From Variovorax sp. 679 (lineage in GTDB: Bacteria > Pseudomonadota > Gammaproteobacteria > Burkholderiales > Burkholderiaceae_C), in NCBI RefSeq assembly GCF_003952185.1, contig NZ_RXFS01000014.1:1-64000 (forward strand): a DNA stretch of 64,000 nt, in the 5' to 3' direction. The notes below the pieces were generated by a model that did no database searches, was not told the origin of the DNA, and saw only the letters and a list, made by a program, of their open reading frames with translations. This document shows positions 8,567-16,418 of the stretch, in pieces (the first letter of the stretch is position 1; each line of letters opens with the position of its first letter). The translations under genes were made by a program, and so were the position numbers.

Positions 8567-9424
8567 ATGCTGTCACGCCTTTTCCTGAATGCCCTCGAGG
8601 TACCCGCCGCGTTGAGTGCGGCACTCACGCTGAGCCTTGCGCTGACCTTGCCGGCAATGGCGCAAACTGCTGCGACAGCGCTGCGCGTGCAGTCCGATCT
8701 GAAGGACATCCGCATGAAGGCGATCGCCAGCCTGCCCAAGGCCGGCGGCAGCGCCGGCGAGCGCAACGGTTGCCCGTGGCGCGTTCTCCAGCCGAAGTCG
8801 GCAGCGGCCAGGCTGGTGGCTGCACAGGGTTGGGCCGTGATGGCGGATGTGCCGCTGGGCGCCTATCGGGCCGTCAGCTTCGCCGGCCAGATGGAAGCCG
8901 GCACCAGTGGCACCTGCAACATCACCCAAGGCAATGTGGCCGTGTTCGACGGCGACAAGCTCGTCGCGCTCGCCTACGGCAAGTCGGCCGAAGACACGGC
9001 CATCGGCAACCTGACCGCGCTCGAAGGCGGCGCGGTGCGTGTGTGGGACGGCGACATCGTCGGCTCGCCGGTGGGCGACCTGCGCGTGGAGGCCGACGGC
9101 ACCGTGCGTCTGGGCAAGCTGGCCGACGAGGAATCCGTCTGCAAGGGCCAGGCCAAGGTGCCGAACGTCTACGGCATGCCGATCGACCAGGCGCGCAAGG
9201 CGCTGGCCGACAAGGGCTGGAAGCCCGTGCGCATCAAGCCGGATGGCGAGTCGCGGCAAGCGGGCTTGATCAAGCGCGGCATCGTCGAGGTCGAGTCCTG
9301 CGCGGGAACGGGCCTTGCCTACTGCAGCTTCAGCTATACCGGAGCGGCCGGTGCGCTGTCGGTCATCACCGCGGGCGAGAAGGGCCTTCCGAACGTTGTT
9401 GGCTACGACGCCAAGTGCCGCTGA
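8567..9424 (+). CDS. Exported protein with a C-terminal PASTA-like domain
   Basis: 285 residues. A signal peptide covers about the first 32 residues (MLSRLFLNALEVPAALSAAL at the start, cleavage near PAMA-Q). The middle is beta-rich with two cysteines. Residues from about 200 read VPNVYGMPIDQARKALADKG followed by WKPVRI, which is the classic PASTA pattern (V-P-x-V-x-G then A-x-x-x-L). PASTA domains bind peptidoglycan or beta-lactams in Gram-positive kinases and penicillin-binding proteins; a stand-alone exported copy in a Gram-negative is less usual. It starts a run of seven co-directional exported proteins that ends at 13572 and is followed by one more at 13621. Confidence 0.7.
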   Translation: MLSRLFLNALEVPAALSAALTLSLALTLPAMAQTAATALRVQSDLKDIRMKAIASLPKAGGSAGERNGCPWRVLQPKSAAARLVAAQGWAVMADVPLGAYRAVSFAGQMEAGTSGTCNITQGNVAVFDGDKLVALAYGKSAEDTAIGNLTALEGGAVRVWDGDIVGSPVGDLRVEADGTVRLGKLADEESVCKGQAKVPNVYGMPIDQARKALADKGWKPVRIKPDGESRQAGLIKRGIVEVESCAGTGLAYCSFSYTGAAGALSVITAGEKGLPNVVGYDAKCR

Positions 9425-9464
9425 TCCTTCTTCCCGTCTTCACAGCTTCCAAGGAGCCCTCTTC

Positions 9465-10214
9465 ATGCAACGCCTGCCCAGGATCGGTCTGTGGACGTTG
9501 TCAGCCTGCGCTCTGCTGATCAGCCTGAGCGCGTGCGAACCCGCCACGCCACCCAAGGGACCGGCAGCGCCGACCGCATCTACGGCGCCCGTACTGAACG
9601 CTCCTGCATCGGTCAAGACCGCAGCGTCGCCCCTGCAAGCGTTGCTCGGTGTTTTCGGCGGTCAAGCAGCTGCTTCCTGGTCTGCGTTTGACAGCGTTCC
9701 CAGCGTGCACTGGGATGACGCGAAGCCGCTGGCCAACCCCGACACCGTCTCGCCCGATGCCACACACTACCGCGGTGGGGACATGCTGCTCGCTGGCTTC
9801 GGCGAGGTCGATGTGCCGGACGGCAAGGTTGGCGCCGAGGCTGGCGTGAAGAAGGACAACGAAGGCCATGTCGGCGTGGTGCTCAACGGCAATGCGACCA
9901 GCGTGCTGTCGATCGTGCTGCAGAAGTTCTATCCGAGCGACGACGCGCAAGGCATCCTGCAACGGCAGTTCGGCAGCGACACCACGGTGAAGCCTATTGC
10001 CGGTACCTGCGCGCTCGACCACGGCACGACGGCACCGAACACGCAGAAGAACGTGTTCTACGAGGTCAGCCTCGCCGGTGTCGCCATGCCGGTGTTCGCA
10101 GAAACGTATGTCGACGAAGACGCAGGCAACCAGGGACCGGGCGCCACGAACTTCGTTTTCTACCGGACCAGGCCTCAGCAGCGCATCGTGGACATGCAGT
10201 GCAAGACATCCTGA
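9465..10214 (+). CDS. Lipoprotein of unknown function
   Basis: 249 residues from the ATG at 9465, which follows AAGGAG. The hydrophobic start ends in the lipobox SLSAC, then comes a Pro/Ala/Thr-rich linker and a globular domain (residues 65-249) with LSIVLQKFYPSDDAQGILQR and two cysteines near the end. About 40 bases separate it from the gene before, and it overlaps no gene behind, so it is likely part of one transcript. Function unknown. Confidence 0.65.
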   Translation: MQRLPRIGLWTLSACALLISLSACEPATPPKGPAAPTASTAPVLNAPASVKTAASPLQALLGVFGGQAAASWSAFDSVPSVHWDDAKPLANPDTVSPDATHYRGGDMLLAGFGEVDVPDGKVGAEAGVKKDNEGHVGVVLNGNATSVLSIVLQKFYPSDDAQGILQRQFGSDTTVKPIAGTCALDHGTTAPNTQKNVFYEVSLAGVAMPVFAETYVDEDAGNQGPGATNFVFYRTRPQQRIVDMQCKTS

Positions 10215-10234
10215 TCCTGAGCAGGCAGACACCC

Positions 10235-10912
10235 ATGCGCCACACTCCATGCCACGTTGTCCGTCGTCACGTCCTCTCGATCGCGGCGACGCTGTCGCTG
10301 TGCATGGGTCTGGTGCTGGCAAGCTCTGCATCTGCCCAACCGTTGCAGAGCGGGGCCGCGGGCAATGCCACCGTCACTGATACCCCGCTGAAGCTGTTGC
10401 TGGCCGATTTCGTCAAGCAGACCCCGTATAACCCGTATGCGCCGCACCCCGGCGTGCGGTGGAAGAACAGCAAGGACGCAGGACCCGAGGCCGAGGGCGT
10501 GATCCAGTTGCCCGGTGCCCTCGGCAAGCCCTCCGTGCAGGCAGTCCTGACCATCCAGCGCGATGCAAAGGGCCGCACCACATCGATCGGCGTCTTGATC
10601 CCGCCAGCCAGCCATCAGAAGCCCACCACGCGGTTCCGTGAGATCCTGCGGCAGCAGCTCGAGCCCGGCGTGGATGTCGCGCTGGTGGCCGACAACTGTG
10701 CGTGGGACGAAGGCGGCATGGAGCCCTGGAGCAAGGATGTCTTCATGCGACTGACCTGGCCAGGGGAGCAGCGATCGCTGTTCGCGCGTGGCCGGCTCGA
10801 GGCCTGGCCCGATGCTGCATCCAGTGCAATCCACTCCGCGTTCTTTTTCGACACCGAAGATCCATCGGAGCTCATCAAGCAAATGGGCTGCCAACGCGCC
10901 AAGAAGCCGTAG
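10235..10912 (+). CDS. Exported protein of unknown function
   Basis: 225 residues from the ATG at 10235. The signal peptide (start MRHTPCHVVRRHVLSIAATL, cleavage near ASA-Q) supports this start over the in-frame ATG at 10199. The mature part includes PLKLLLADFVKQTPYNPYAP and a WDEGGMEPWSKDVFMRLTWP segment. One cysteine pair (DNCAWD, MGCQRA) may form a disulfide. It sits 20 bases behind the lipoprotein at 9465 and resembles it loosely in size and in having a two-cysteine C-terminal half. No family recognised. Confidence 0.6.
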   Translation: MRHTPCHVVRRHVLSIAATLSLCMGLVLASSASAQPLQSGAAGNATVTDTPLKLLLADFVKQTPYNPYAPHPGVRWKNSKDAGPEAEGVIQLPGALGKPSVQAVLTIQRDAKGRTTSIGVLIPPASHQKPTTRFREILRQQLEPGVDVALVADNCAWDEGGMEPWSKDVFMRLTWPGEQRSLFARGRLEAWPDAASSAIHSAFFFDTEDPSELIKQMGCQRAKKP

Positions 10913-10929
10913 GCCATAGGACGTCGAGC

Positions 10930-11517
10930 ATGCGATCTCGCATCCCTCTACTCCTGCTGCTGTCGATGTTTGCCGCGTTGGCCTGTGCCGGGCCACAGGA
11001 CAGCACGATCCAGGACAACCCGATGCCACGGGAACGCTACGAGGTCACGCTGCAGATCCATCGGCCGCCAGGCACCTTCGATGACGCGGCGCGTGGCTGG
11101 GTGCGCTACCGGGTGGGCAACGAACGTTGCCTGCCGCTGACGCCGTTCGAGGGCGCCTCGCTGCATCCCGAGAAGGTGGTGGAGTTCGTCGTCACGCGGG
11201 TGAGCGCCACCGTGTACCGTGGCACGGTCGTCCCAGATCGCCTGCAGGACGCGGACTATCACGGCCTGGGCGTGTGCCATTGGGCCATCAACACGCTGAA
11301 TATCGAGCTCAAGGGTAACGGCGTCAAGTTCAATGCCGCCATGAGCGGCGGCGAGCTGCTGGCCGGAAAGCCGGCCACCACCTACTACGCGGTGGCCGAC
11401 TACCAGCGCGCGTTCAACCATGCATACGCTGATGGATTCACCGACCGCGCACTCTTTCGCGCGACGCCGCCTGACGACATTTTCGATATGACATTGACAG
11501 CACAGTCATTGCCATGA
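10930..11517 (+). CDS. Exported protein of unknown function
   Basis: 195 residues from the ATG at 10930, which begins a signal peptide (MRSRIPLLLLLSMFAALACA). The cleavage region LACAGP could also be read as a weak lipobox with cysteine at position 19. The mature part is beta-rich (YEVTLQIHRPPGTF, FVVTRVSATVYRGTVV) with two cysteines (NERCLPL, GVCHWAI). It lies 17 bases behind the previous gene. No family recognised. Confidence 0.58.
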   Translation: MRSRIPLLLLLSMFAALACAGPQDSTIQDNPMPRERYEVTLQIHRPPGTFDDAARGWVRYRVGNERCLPLTPFEGASLHPEKVVEFVVTRVSATVYRGTVVPDRLQDADYHGLGVCHWAINTLNIELKGNGVKFNAAMSGGELLAGKPATTYYAVADYQRAFNHAYADGFTDRALFRATPPDDIFDMTLTAQSLP

Positions 11518-11615
11518 TGGGGCTGCGCATCCACGCACTTGAACAGGAATCGTCGCCACGCGGCTCAACGCTTGCTGCATTGAACCTGACCCACGAAATT
11601 GCCCCGGAAGTCACC

Positions 11616-12467
11616 ATGAAAGCTCTCCTGAGATACGCCACCTGCATCACCTTGCTCGTCAGCACCGTCGCGGCGCATGCGATCGACTGCAGAAAGGCCA
11701 GCAACCCCGTCGAACGTACGATCTGCGCCGATGAAAAACTCAAGGCCGCCGACGCGGAGATGGGTAAAGTCTATGCGGCTGTCATGCAGCAGGCCGGCAA
11801 TGACACCGATCTGCGCGCGATGCTCGTCCGCGGCCAGAAGCGCTGGATCGAAGCGCGTGACAAGCGGTTCGCGGATCCGCAGGATCTCGCCGGCGCGCCG
11901 AGCGGCAAGGCCCTGCACGCCAGCCTGCTCAAAGCGATTCGTCAGCGCACCAAGACAATGAGCGAACCCAGCAAGGCCAACCCCGCCACGCCACACCTGC
12001 TGGAAACGGCGCTCCAGCAACGCAAGTTCCTGGCGCAATTCACGGGTGGGGCATTTGCGGGTTTCGAGACAGGATGCGATTTTCTGCCCGGCGGTCAGGA
12101 GCTGAGCTATGGCTGCTTCAGCGAACGCCGCTATCAGAACCGGGACCGGGTCTGCACCCTGATGGATGACTGGGCGAGCGGCGGCTACTACCAGACACGT
12201 CTGGTGGGCAACGTCGTTCAAGGTCGGCTGGAAACCGTGGCGGCATGCGGCGACGGGTCAGAAGGCGGCAGCCCATGCCCGGACACGGTGGACGATCGAC
12301 GCAAAGCGAATGCAGGCTGGAATCTTCACCCAGGCCGCCCAGCCCTGGCACCCAAGGCTCTGCCCAAGTTGGATGCCGAAGTCGAGCTTGGTGCCGAAGA
12401 CACCGATTGGCTGCACGCCTGTCTGGCAGACAGCCGCTACCCGCAGAACACCGGCGCGGTGCGTTGA
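11616..12467 (+). CDS. Exported LprI/DUF1311-domain protein
   Basis: 283 residues from the ATG at 11616, which begins a signal peptide (MKALLRYATCITLLVSTVAA). Right after cleavage comes the LprI (DUF1311) domain: IDCRKASNPVERTICADEKL, then ADAEMGKVYAAVM and RGQKRWIEARDKRF. The domain is named after a mycobacterial lysozyme inhibitor and is common in exported proteins of proteobacteria. The C-terminal 140 residues (FAGFETGCDFLPGGQELSYG onward) are cysteine-containing and not recognised. The open frame upstream to 11514 overlaps the preceding gene's stop and is not needed. Confidence 0.78.
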   Translation: MKALLRYATCITLLVSTVAAHAIDCRKASNPVERTICADEKLKAADAEMGKVYAAVMQQAGNDTDLRAMLVRGQKRWIEARDKRFADPQDLAGAPSGKALHASLLKAIRQRTKTMSEPSKANPATPHLLETALQQRKFLAQFTGGAFAGFETGCDFLPGGQELSYGCFSERRYQNRDRVCTLMDDWASGGYYQTRLVGNVVQGRLETVAACGDGSEGGSPCPDTVDDRRKANAGWNLHPGRPALAPKALPKLDAEVELGAEDTDWLHACLADSRYPQNTGAVR

Positions 12468-12546
12468 GAGGGCGATCATGTTTTTTACCCCGCGTCGATC
12501 CCCGCCCGCCGGCACTTCCCGGTGGTTTCTCAAGGTCAATACTCTG

Positions 12547-13050
12547 ATGAAAAGCAAACTCGCCTTGGCGCTCATGGTGACAGCATTCACATTCTGTACT
12601 CAAGCCTATGCAGAGGGCGGCTGTCCTCCTGGCACGGTTCCACAAGGTGGGCAAGGAGTAACTTCTTGCAGCCCTATCCCTGGGTATGGCCAGCCGGGGA
12701 ATCAGGGCATACCGGGCGCACCGCTCAGTGTCACTTATATCGAGCGTTGGGGCGCAGTCGCTCTGGATGCCATGGAAACCGGCAACATTGGCGCTTCGCG
12801 TAACAAAGCAAGCCGATCCGAGGCAGAGAAGATCGCCATGAAAAACTGTCTCGACCTGGGTTCAAAGAAATGCGAATTGATCTCCGCCTACTCCAACAGT
12901 TGCGTGGCGGTAGCGAAGGCCGATACTCACTATAGCGTCGCAACCAGACCGACACAGCCCGAAGCCGAGAAAGCCGTTATAGGCCTGTGTGAAGATGCGT
13001 CATGCAAAGTTGTTTTTAGCAGTTGCACCATGGCGCTACGTCTTCAGTGA
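12547..13050 (+). CDS. DUF4189-type exported protein
   Basis: 167 residues from the ATG at 12547. Signal peptide (start MKSKLALALMVTAFTFCTQA, cleavage near AYA-E), then the shared motif GGCPPGTVPQGGQGVTSC, a Gly/Pro/Gln linker, and a DUF4189 domain with RWGAVALD, KNCLDLGSKKCELISAYSNS and a final SCKVVFSSC. The protein at 13078 is a close paralogue (same CLDLG(S/A)KKCEL block), so this is a tandem duplication; the copy at 4949 is more distant. The role of the family is unknown. Confidence 0.8.
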   Translation: MKSKLALALMVTAFTFCTQAYAEGGCPPGTVPQGGQGVTSCSPIPGYGQPGNQGIPGAPLSVTYIERWGAVALDAMETGNIGASRNKASRSEAEKIAMKNCLDLGSKKCELISAYSNSCVAVAKADTHYSVATRPTQPEAEKAVIGLCEDASCKVVFSSCTMALRLQ

Positions 13051-13077
13051 GTTCGGAGCATGGGCAGATCGCAAATC

Positions 13078-13572
13078 ATGAAACGCTTGCAGATGTTGCT
13101 GATTTGTCTGCTGGGCGTTGCCGGCACAACGCTCCATGCCGAGGGTGGCTGCCCTAGCGGCATGGTTCCCGAAGGCGGCCCCGGTGCGTCGTCCTGCCGA
13201 CCCATGCCTGGCTACAACCAGAACGGAGCTGCGACACCCGCAGTGCCGAGGATTACCTGGATCTCTCAATATGGCGCTGTGGCCATGGATACGACCGAGA
13301 CGGGATTCATTGGCGCGTCTCACGACAAGCCGAGCAGAGCGGATGCCGAGCGCATCGCCATGCAGAACTGCCTTGACCTGGGCGCAAAGAAATGCGAACT
13401 GCTCAACTGGTATGCCGACGGCTGCGTTGCGCTCGCGCAAGGCCCCACCCTTTTCGCGGTAGCGAATGGCAACAGCCCCGCCGAAGCGGCAAACGCCGCA
13501 GTTGCAAATTGCAAAGAGGCGTCCTGCAAAGTGGTCTACAGCAATTGCAGCAAGGCCAAGGCCGTTAGATAG
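13078..13572 (+). CDS. DUF4189-type exported protein
   Basis: 164 residues from the ATG at 13078 (an in-frame ATG at 13060 is less likely because the signal peptide starts at MKRLQMLLICLLGVAGTTLH). It carries the same GGCPSGMVPEGGPGASSC start, a short linker, and the DUF4189 domain with QYGAVAMD, QNCLDLGAKKCELLNWYADG and SCKVVYSNC. It lies 27 bases behind its paralogue at 12547, so the two are one transcript. The paralogues differ most in the linker. Confidence 0.8.
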   Translation: MKRLQMLLICLLGVAGTTLHAEGGCPSGMVPEGGPGASSCRPMPGYNQNGAATPAVPRITWISQYGAVAMDTTETGFIGASHDKPSRADAERIAMQNCLDLGAKKCELLNWYADGCVALAQGPTLFAVANGNSPAEAANAAVANCKEASCKVVYSNCSKAKAVR

Positions 13573-13620
13573 TCTTCTGGCCCAACTCGATCAGCGGATA
13601 CAAAAACAAGGGATTGTTCA

Positions 13621-14229
13621 ATGCAGACTTCGTGCTTCTGGCTTCGAGCGTCGCTGGTACTTGGCTTCATGGTTGCGCTTTCAACAGGGTGTGACGCTGC
13701 CGTGCCGCTTGATAATCCGCAGAACATCGAGCCACCTGCGTTGACCCGGCAAGTCCCTCTTCACTTTAAGCGCCACAACTTCGAGGCGCTTTGCTACAAC
13801 ACCATCGGTTGCACCGTTGTGTACAACGGTCACTATCAGGTGCACGAAGCCGAAGATGAAATCTCGCCTCCCAAGCCGGCTGGCATTGGCCGCAAGGCGT
13901 GGGGGTCAACGGAACTCGATATTCGCAATTTCCCGAAGCCGGCCGAAGTTCGCTGGAAATCGAAGGATGGCGTGGCGCATGTGGCGAGTATCGACATCGG
14001 CCAGATATTCAAGGACGAACTGATCTGGCACAACCTGCGCAAGGAAGAAATGGCCGACTTCTACGCCGGTCCGGTCGCAGGCTCGCCAGACATCTATCTC
14101 GAAGTAGACAACCGCACCATCAGCGTCTACACGGCGATGTCCGTTCCAACGCGGGACGAGCAGATTCCCGGCAACAAGGACAGCAATTTCCGGAAGGACA
14201 TCTTTCTTGTCTGGAGCAGGACTTACTGA
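13621..14229 (+). CDS. Lipoprotein of unknown function
   Basis: 202 residues from the ATG at 13621. The start is a lipoprotein signal (hydrophobic stretch ending LSTGC). The mature part has FEALCYNTIGCTVVYNGHYQ, with a cysteine pair likely bridged, then KAWGSTELDIRNFPKPAEVR and a C-terminal beta-rich region ending KDIFLVWSRTY. Proteins with this look occur singly in Burkholderiales, but I cannot name a family. It closes the run of exported proteins and is convergent with the HipA gene at 14363. Confidence 0.62.
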   Translation: MQTSCFWLRASLVLGFMVALSTGCDAAVPLDNPQNIEPPALTRQVPLHFKRHNFEALCYNTIGCTVVYNGHYQVHEAEDEISPPKPAGIGRKAWGSTELDIRNFPKPAEVRWKSKDGVAHVASIDIGQIFKDELIWHNLRKEEMADFYAGPVAGSPDIYLEVDNRTISVYTAMSVPTRDEQIPGNKDSNFRKDIFLVWSRTY

Positions 14230-14362
14230 TGGAGTTCCACGTGGACAAGAAGCTGCACGAGAGAAATTCATCAATCAGGCCTGCATCGAGATACGCGATC
14301 ACCATGAGATTCCTGCATTCGTCGCTGCTGCCCTTCGCCAGCAGGGCCGCGGACCCGGCGCG

Positions 14363-15721
14363 TCAAGCATTTGAGGACTCCCCTCTGGGCACCAGGGCTG
14401 CCAATGAATCAAGTTGCTGCGCCTGGATATCAATGGTCATCCGACAGGCCTCGATGACCTGCGCTTCGACGCCACAGTCTTTCGCCATTTCAGGCAGAGC
14501 GGCAACCTTCGGCGCGAAGCGATGCAGGGCTTCGGCGATCGTGCCTCGCTCACTGTCGGCTACCTCCAGGCTTTCAACGATCTCCGTCCAGACGCGTTGA
14601 ACCTTGCCGTCGCTGGCTTGCCAATGGCAACTGCGCGGAATGATCTCGGGATCAAGAAACATCGGAGCAAAGTCGAAGATGGGTGTGAGTTGCACCGTCC
14701 CGTCCGGTAGCCGCTGCACCGCCGTGTTGCGCGCGTGGTTGTCTGTGTTGCGCATCGCCAGATTCAGGACATCGCGCAGCATGAATTCGATCGTTTCGCT
14801 GAGCGGGGCGGCCACCACTGCCCGCAGGCCACGCAACAGTCCCTGCTGGCTCTTGGGCTGCCCGAAGCCACGCAGATCGCACACGCTCGCCAAGCTTTCT
14901 TGATGCAAGCGATGCAGGCGACCCTCAACCAGCAGGCGGTCAAAGCGACGCACGAACAGCACGTCACCGTGTAACTGTGGCGCATAAGTCGTGCGCAGCC
15001 CGCATGCCGCGGCCAAACGCAGATAGGCGGCTTCATTTCGCAGCACCGTCCGATCTGCTTTGCTCTTGCCGCGTGGCAGCTTGAGAAGCCAGTGCATGCG
15101 AGCGCGGTCGTCGGATAGTGCCATGTCCGGGAACCAGCGCCCCTCTTCGTCGGTGTTCAGAAGGTACTTGGGAGATACGCCCTGAACTCCGGTGGTGCCG
15201 GACGCCAGCATCGCATGCTCTGACAGATGGGACAGGAACTCCTCAGTGCGACCGAGCACTTCTTTCGCTGAGAACCCCACCACCGCTGCGGTGCCGCGGT
15301 CGTGCTGTGCTTCCTCATCGAAGAACTGTAGTGCCGAGTCGAATCGCAAGCAGCCAATGGGATTGAAGGCGCCGACCATGGCGAGCGGTAGGACCAAGTT
15401 CTCCGTGTCCTGAAGCCTCAAGCGCTGGAGAAGGTACTTTCGACCCTCGCTTTGTGGCACGAGGTCGTAGAGGAATGCGCAGGCTTGCCGATCGAACTCG
15501 AGGCCTGTTGGGCCGTCCACCAACCTGTCCGGCTCCAGCCCGAGGGAAAGGCCGAATGCGATCGACACCGGATCGTCGATGCCGAAGACGTACTCCGGGA
15601 GATATTCCAAGCGACAACGGTCAGAGCCCAGGGCCTGGATGGTGGCAGCAGTGCGCCATTGGCCGCGCAGATGGACCTGAATGGTCGTGGTCTCACGCGC
15701 AGGATCAGACATCGATGACAT
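14363..15721 (-). CDS. HipA-type serine/threonine kinase, no HipB beside it
   Basis: 452 residues from the ATG at 15721; an ATG at 15712 overlapping the upstream stop is also possible. Residues 15-130 match the HipA N-terminal subdomain, including LEYLPEYVFGIDDPVSIAFG. The kinase part has the glycine-rich loop GTTGVQGVSPK (175-185), the lysine of WLLKLPR (214), the hallmark catalytic loop NTDNHARN (325-332) and the metal-binding DFAPM (350-354), so it should be active. HipA kinases phosphorylate tRNA synthetases and halt growth, and are normally neutralised by a HipB antitoxin encoded just upstream. Here the upstream neighbours are a truncated phosphoesterase and a HAD protein, and the downstream gene is convergent, so no HipB is present. 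Confidence 0.85.
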   Translation of the reverse strand: MSSMSDPARETTTIQVHLRGQWRTAATIQALGSDRCRLEYLPEYVFGIDDPVSIAFGLSLGLEPDRLVDGPTGLEFDRQACAFLYDLVPQSEGRKYLLQRLRLQDTENLVLPLAMVGAFNPIGCLRFDSALQFFDEEAQHDRGTAAVVGFSAKEVLGRTEEFLSHLSEHAMLASGTTGVQGVSPKYLLNTDEEGRWFPDMALSDDRARMHWLLKLPRGKSKADRTVLRNEAAYLRLAAACGLRTTYAPQLHGDVLFVRRFDRLLVEGRLHRLHQESLASVCDLRGFGQPKSQQGLLRGLRAVVAAPLSETIEFMLRDVLNLAMRNTDNHARNTAVQRLPDGTVQLTPIFDFAPMFLDPEIIPRSCHWQASDGKVQRVWTEIVESLEVADSERGTIAEALHRFAPKVAALPEMAKDCGVEAQVIEACRMTIDIQAQQLDSLAALVPRGESSNA

Positions 15722-15941
15722 GCACTGGGTTGAGATCTTTATCGAACTCCTCGTGCTGACTCAAGGACCGGTTCAAGTAGCCAGGCGGATTGCCATGAAA
15801 GCGATCCGCTGCCCACTGGACGGCGCGCTTGGCCGGCGAATGAATGTCGCCGGCGAGGACGACAACATCGAATTCGAGATCGGGCACCGGCTCGAAGGGC
15901 GCGAACTCCAGGTGGAGATCGGAAAGGATCCACACTTTCAT
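15705..15941 (-). pseudogene. Truncated calcineurin-like metallophosphoesterase
   Basis: 78 residues. The start is a typical metallophosphoesterase: MKVWILSDLHLEF (Asp8 and His10) and VVVLAGDIH (Asp32). The full family is about 250-290 residues and continues with a PGNHE motif and two later histidine motifs; here the sequence breaks at about residue 49 and ends HGNPPGYLNRSLSQHEEFDK then a short tail, so the core of the fold is missing. It overlaps the HAD gene start by four bases (ATGA, 15938-15941) and its stop overlaps the HipA start region. Probably a remnant by internal deletion. It could still serve as a small peptide, but it cannot be a working phosphoesterase. Confidence 0.65.
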
Positions 15942-16387
15942 CGGGATGCCCTTTCAAAGCGCGCGCGAAGCTCGGCACTGGCCTTGTCGTCGAAGCCGGT
16001 GAACGATCCGCACGCCACCAGGTGGTCCTTGCAGTGATCGAACTGCCAGTAGGCATCGTCGAGCGCAACCCACGGCTCGTTGACGGCATCGTGGATCTGG
16101 AGCCAGGCGAGGATTTCTCCTTCACGCGGCCTGTACGGCGGAGGAAGTCCGCACCCCGGGTACGGGGTCATCCCCAGGATACGAGCTCGAATGTCACTGG
16201 AGAAGGGCTTCATCAATGTCTTGTAGCGGAGATGCTCGCGCCAGGACGAACTGATCACGATCTTCACGTGCGGGAACTCGCGCAGCAACGCTTCGAGCCG
16301 CGGCAGGAAGCAGAAGTCGACGCCGTTAAGGATGTGATCTTCCCCCTCCGGATGCAGCACGCCATCGAAATCGAGGAACAGGATCAC
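15938..16387 (-). CDS. HAD-family phosphatase, RNA-repair type
   Basis: 149 residues. The start MILFLDFDGVLHPEGEDH has the HAD nucleophile pair Asp6 and Asp8. Motif II is ISSSWREHL (serine after the strand), and the last motif is VALDDAYWQF, with the acidic pair. This compact HAD with SSSWR is the type seen in Swiss-army-knife RNA repair and related stand-alone proteins, which remove phosphates from nucleic acid ends or small substrates. It lies 31 bases behind the metallophosphoesterase-antitoxin fusion and overlaps the truncated phosphoesterase by four bases, so it is translated from the same transcript as both. Confidence 0.8.
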   Translation of the reverse strand: MILFLDFDGVLHPEGEDHILNGVDFCFLPRLEALLREFPHVKIVISSSWREHLRYKTLMKPFSSDIRARILGMTPYPGCGLPPPYRPREGEILAWLQIHDAVNEPWVALDDAYWQFDHCKDHLVACGSFTGFDDKASAELRARFERASR

Positions 16388-16418
16388 TCTGGACCTCCCA
16401 GCCCACTTTCACCGGTCC

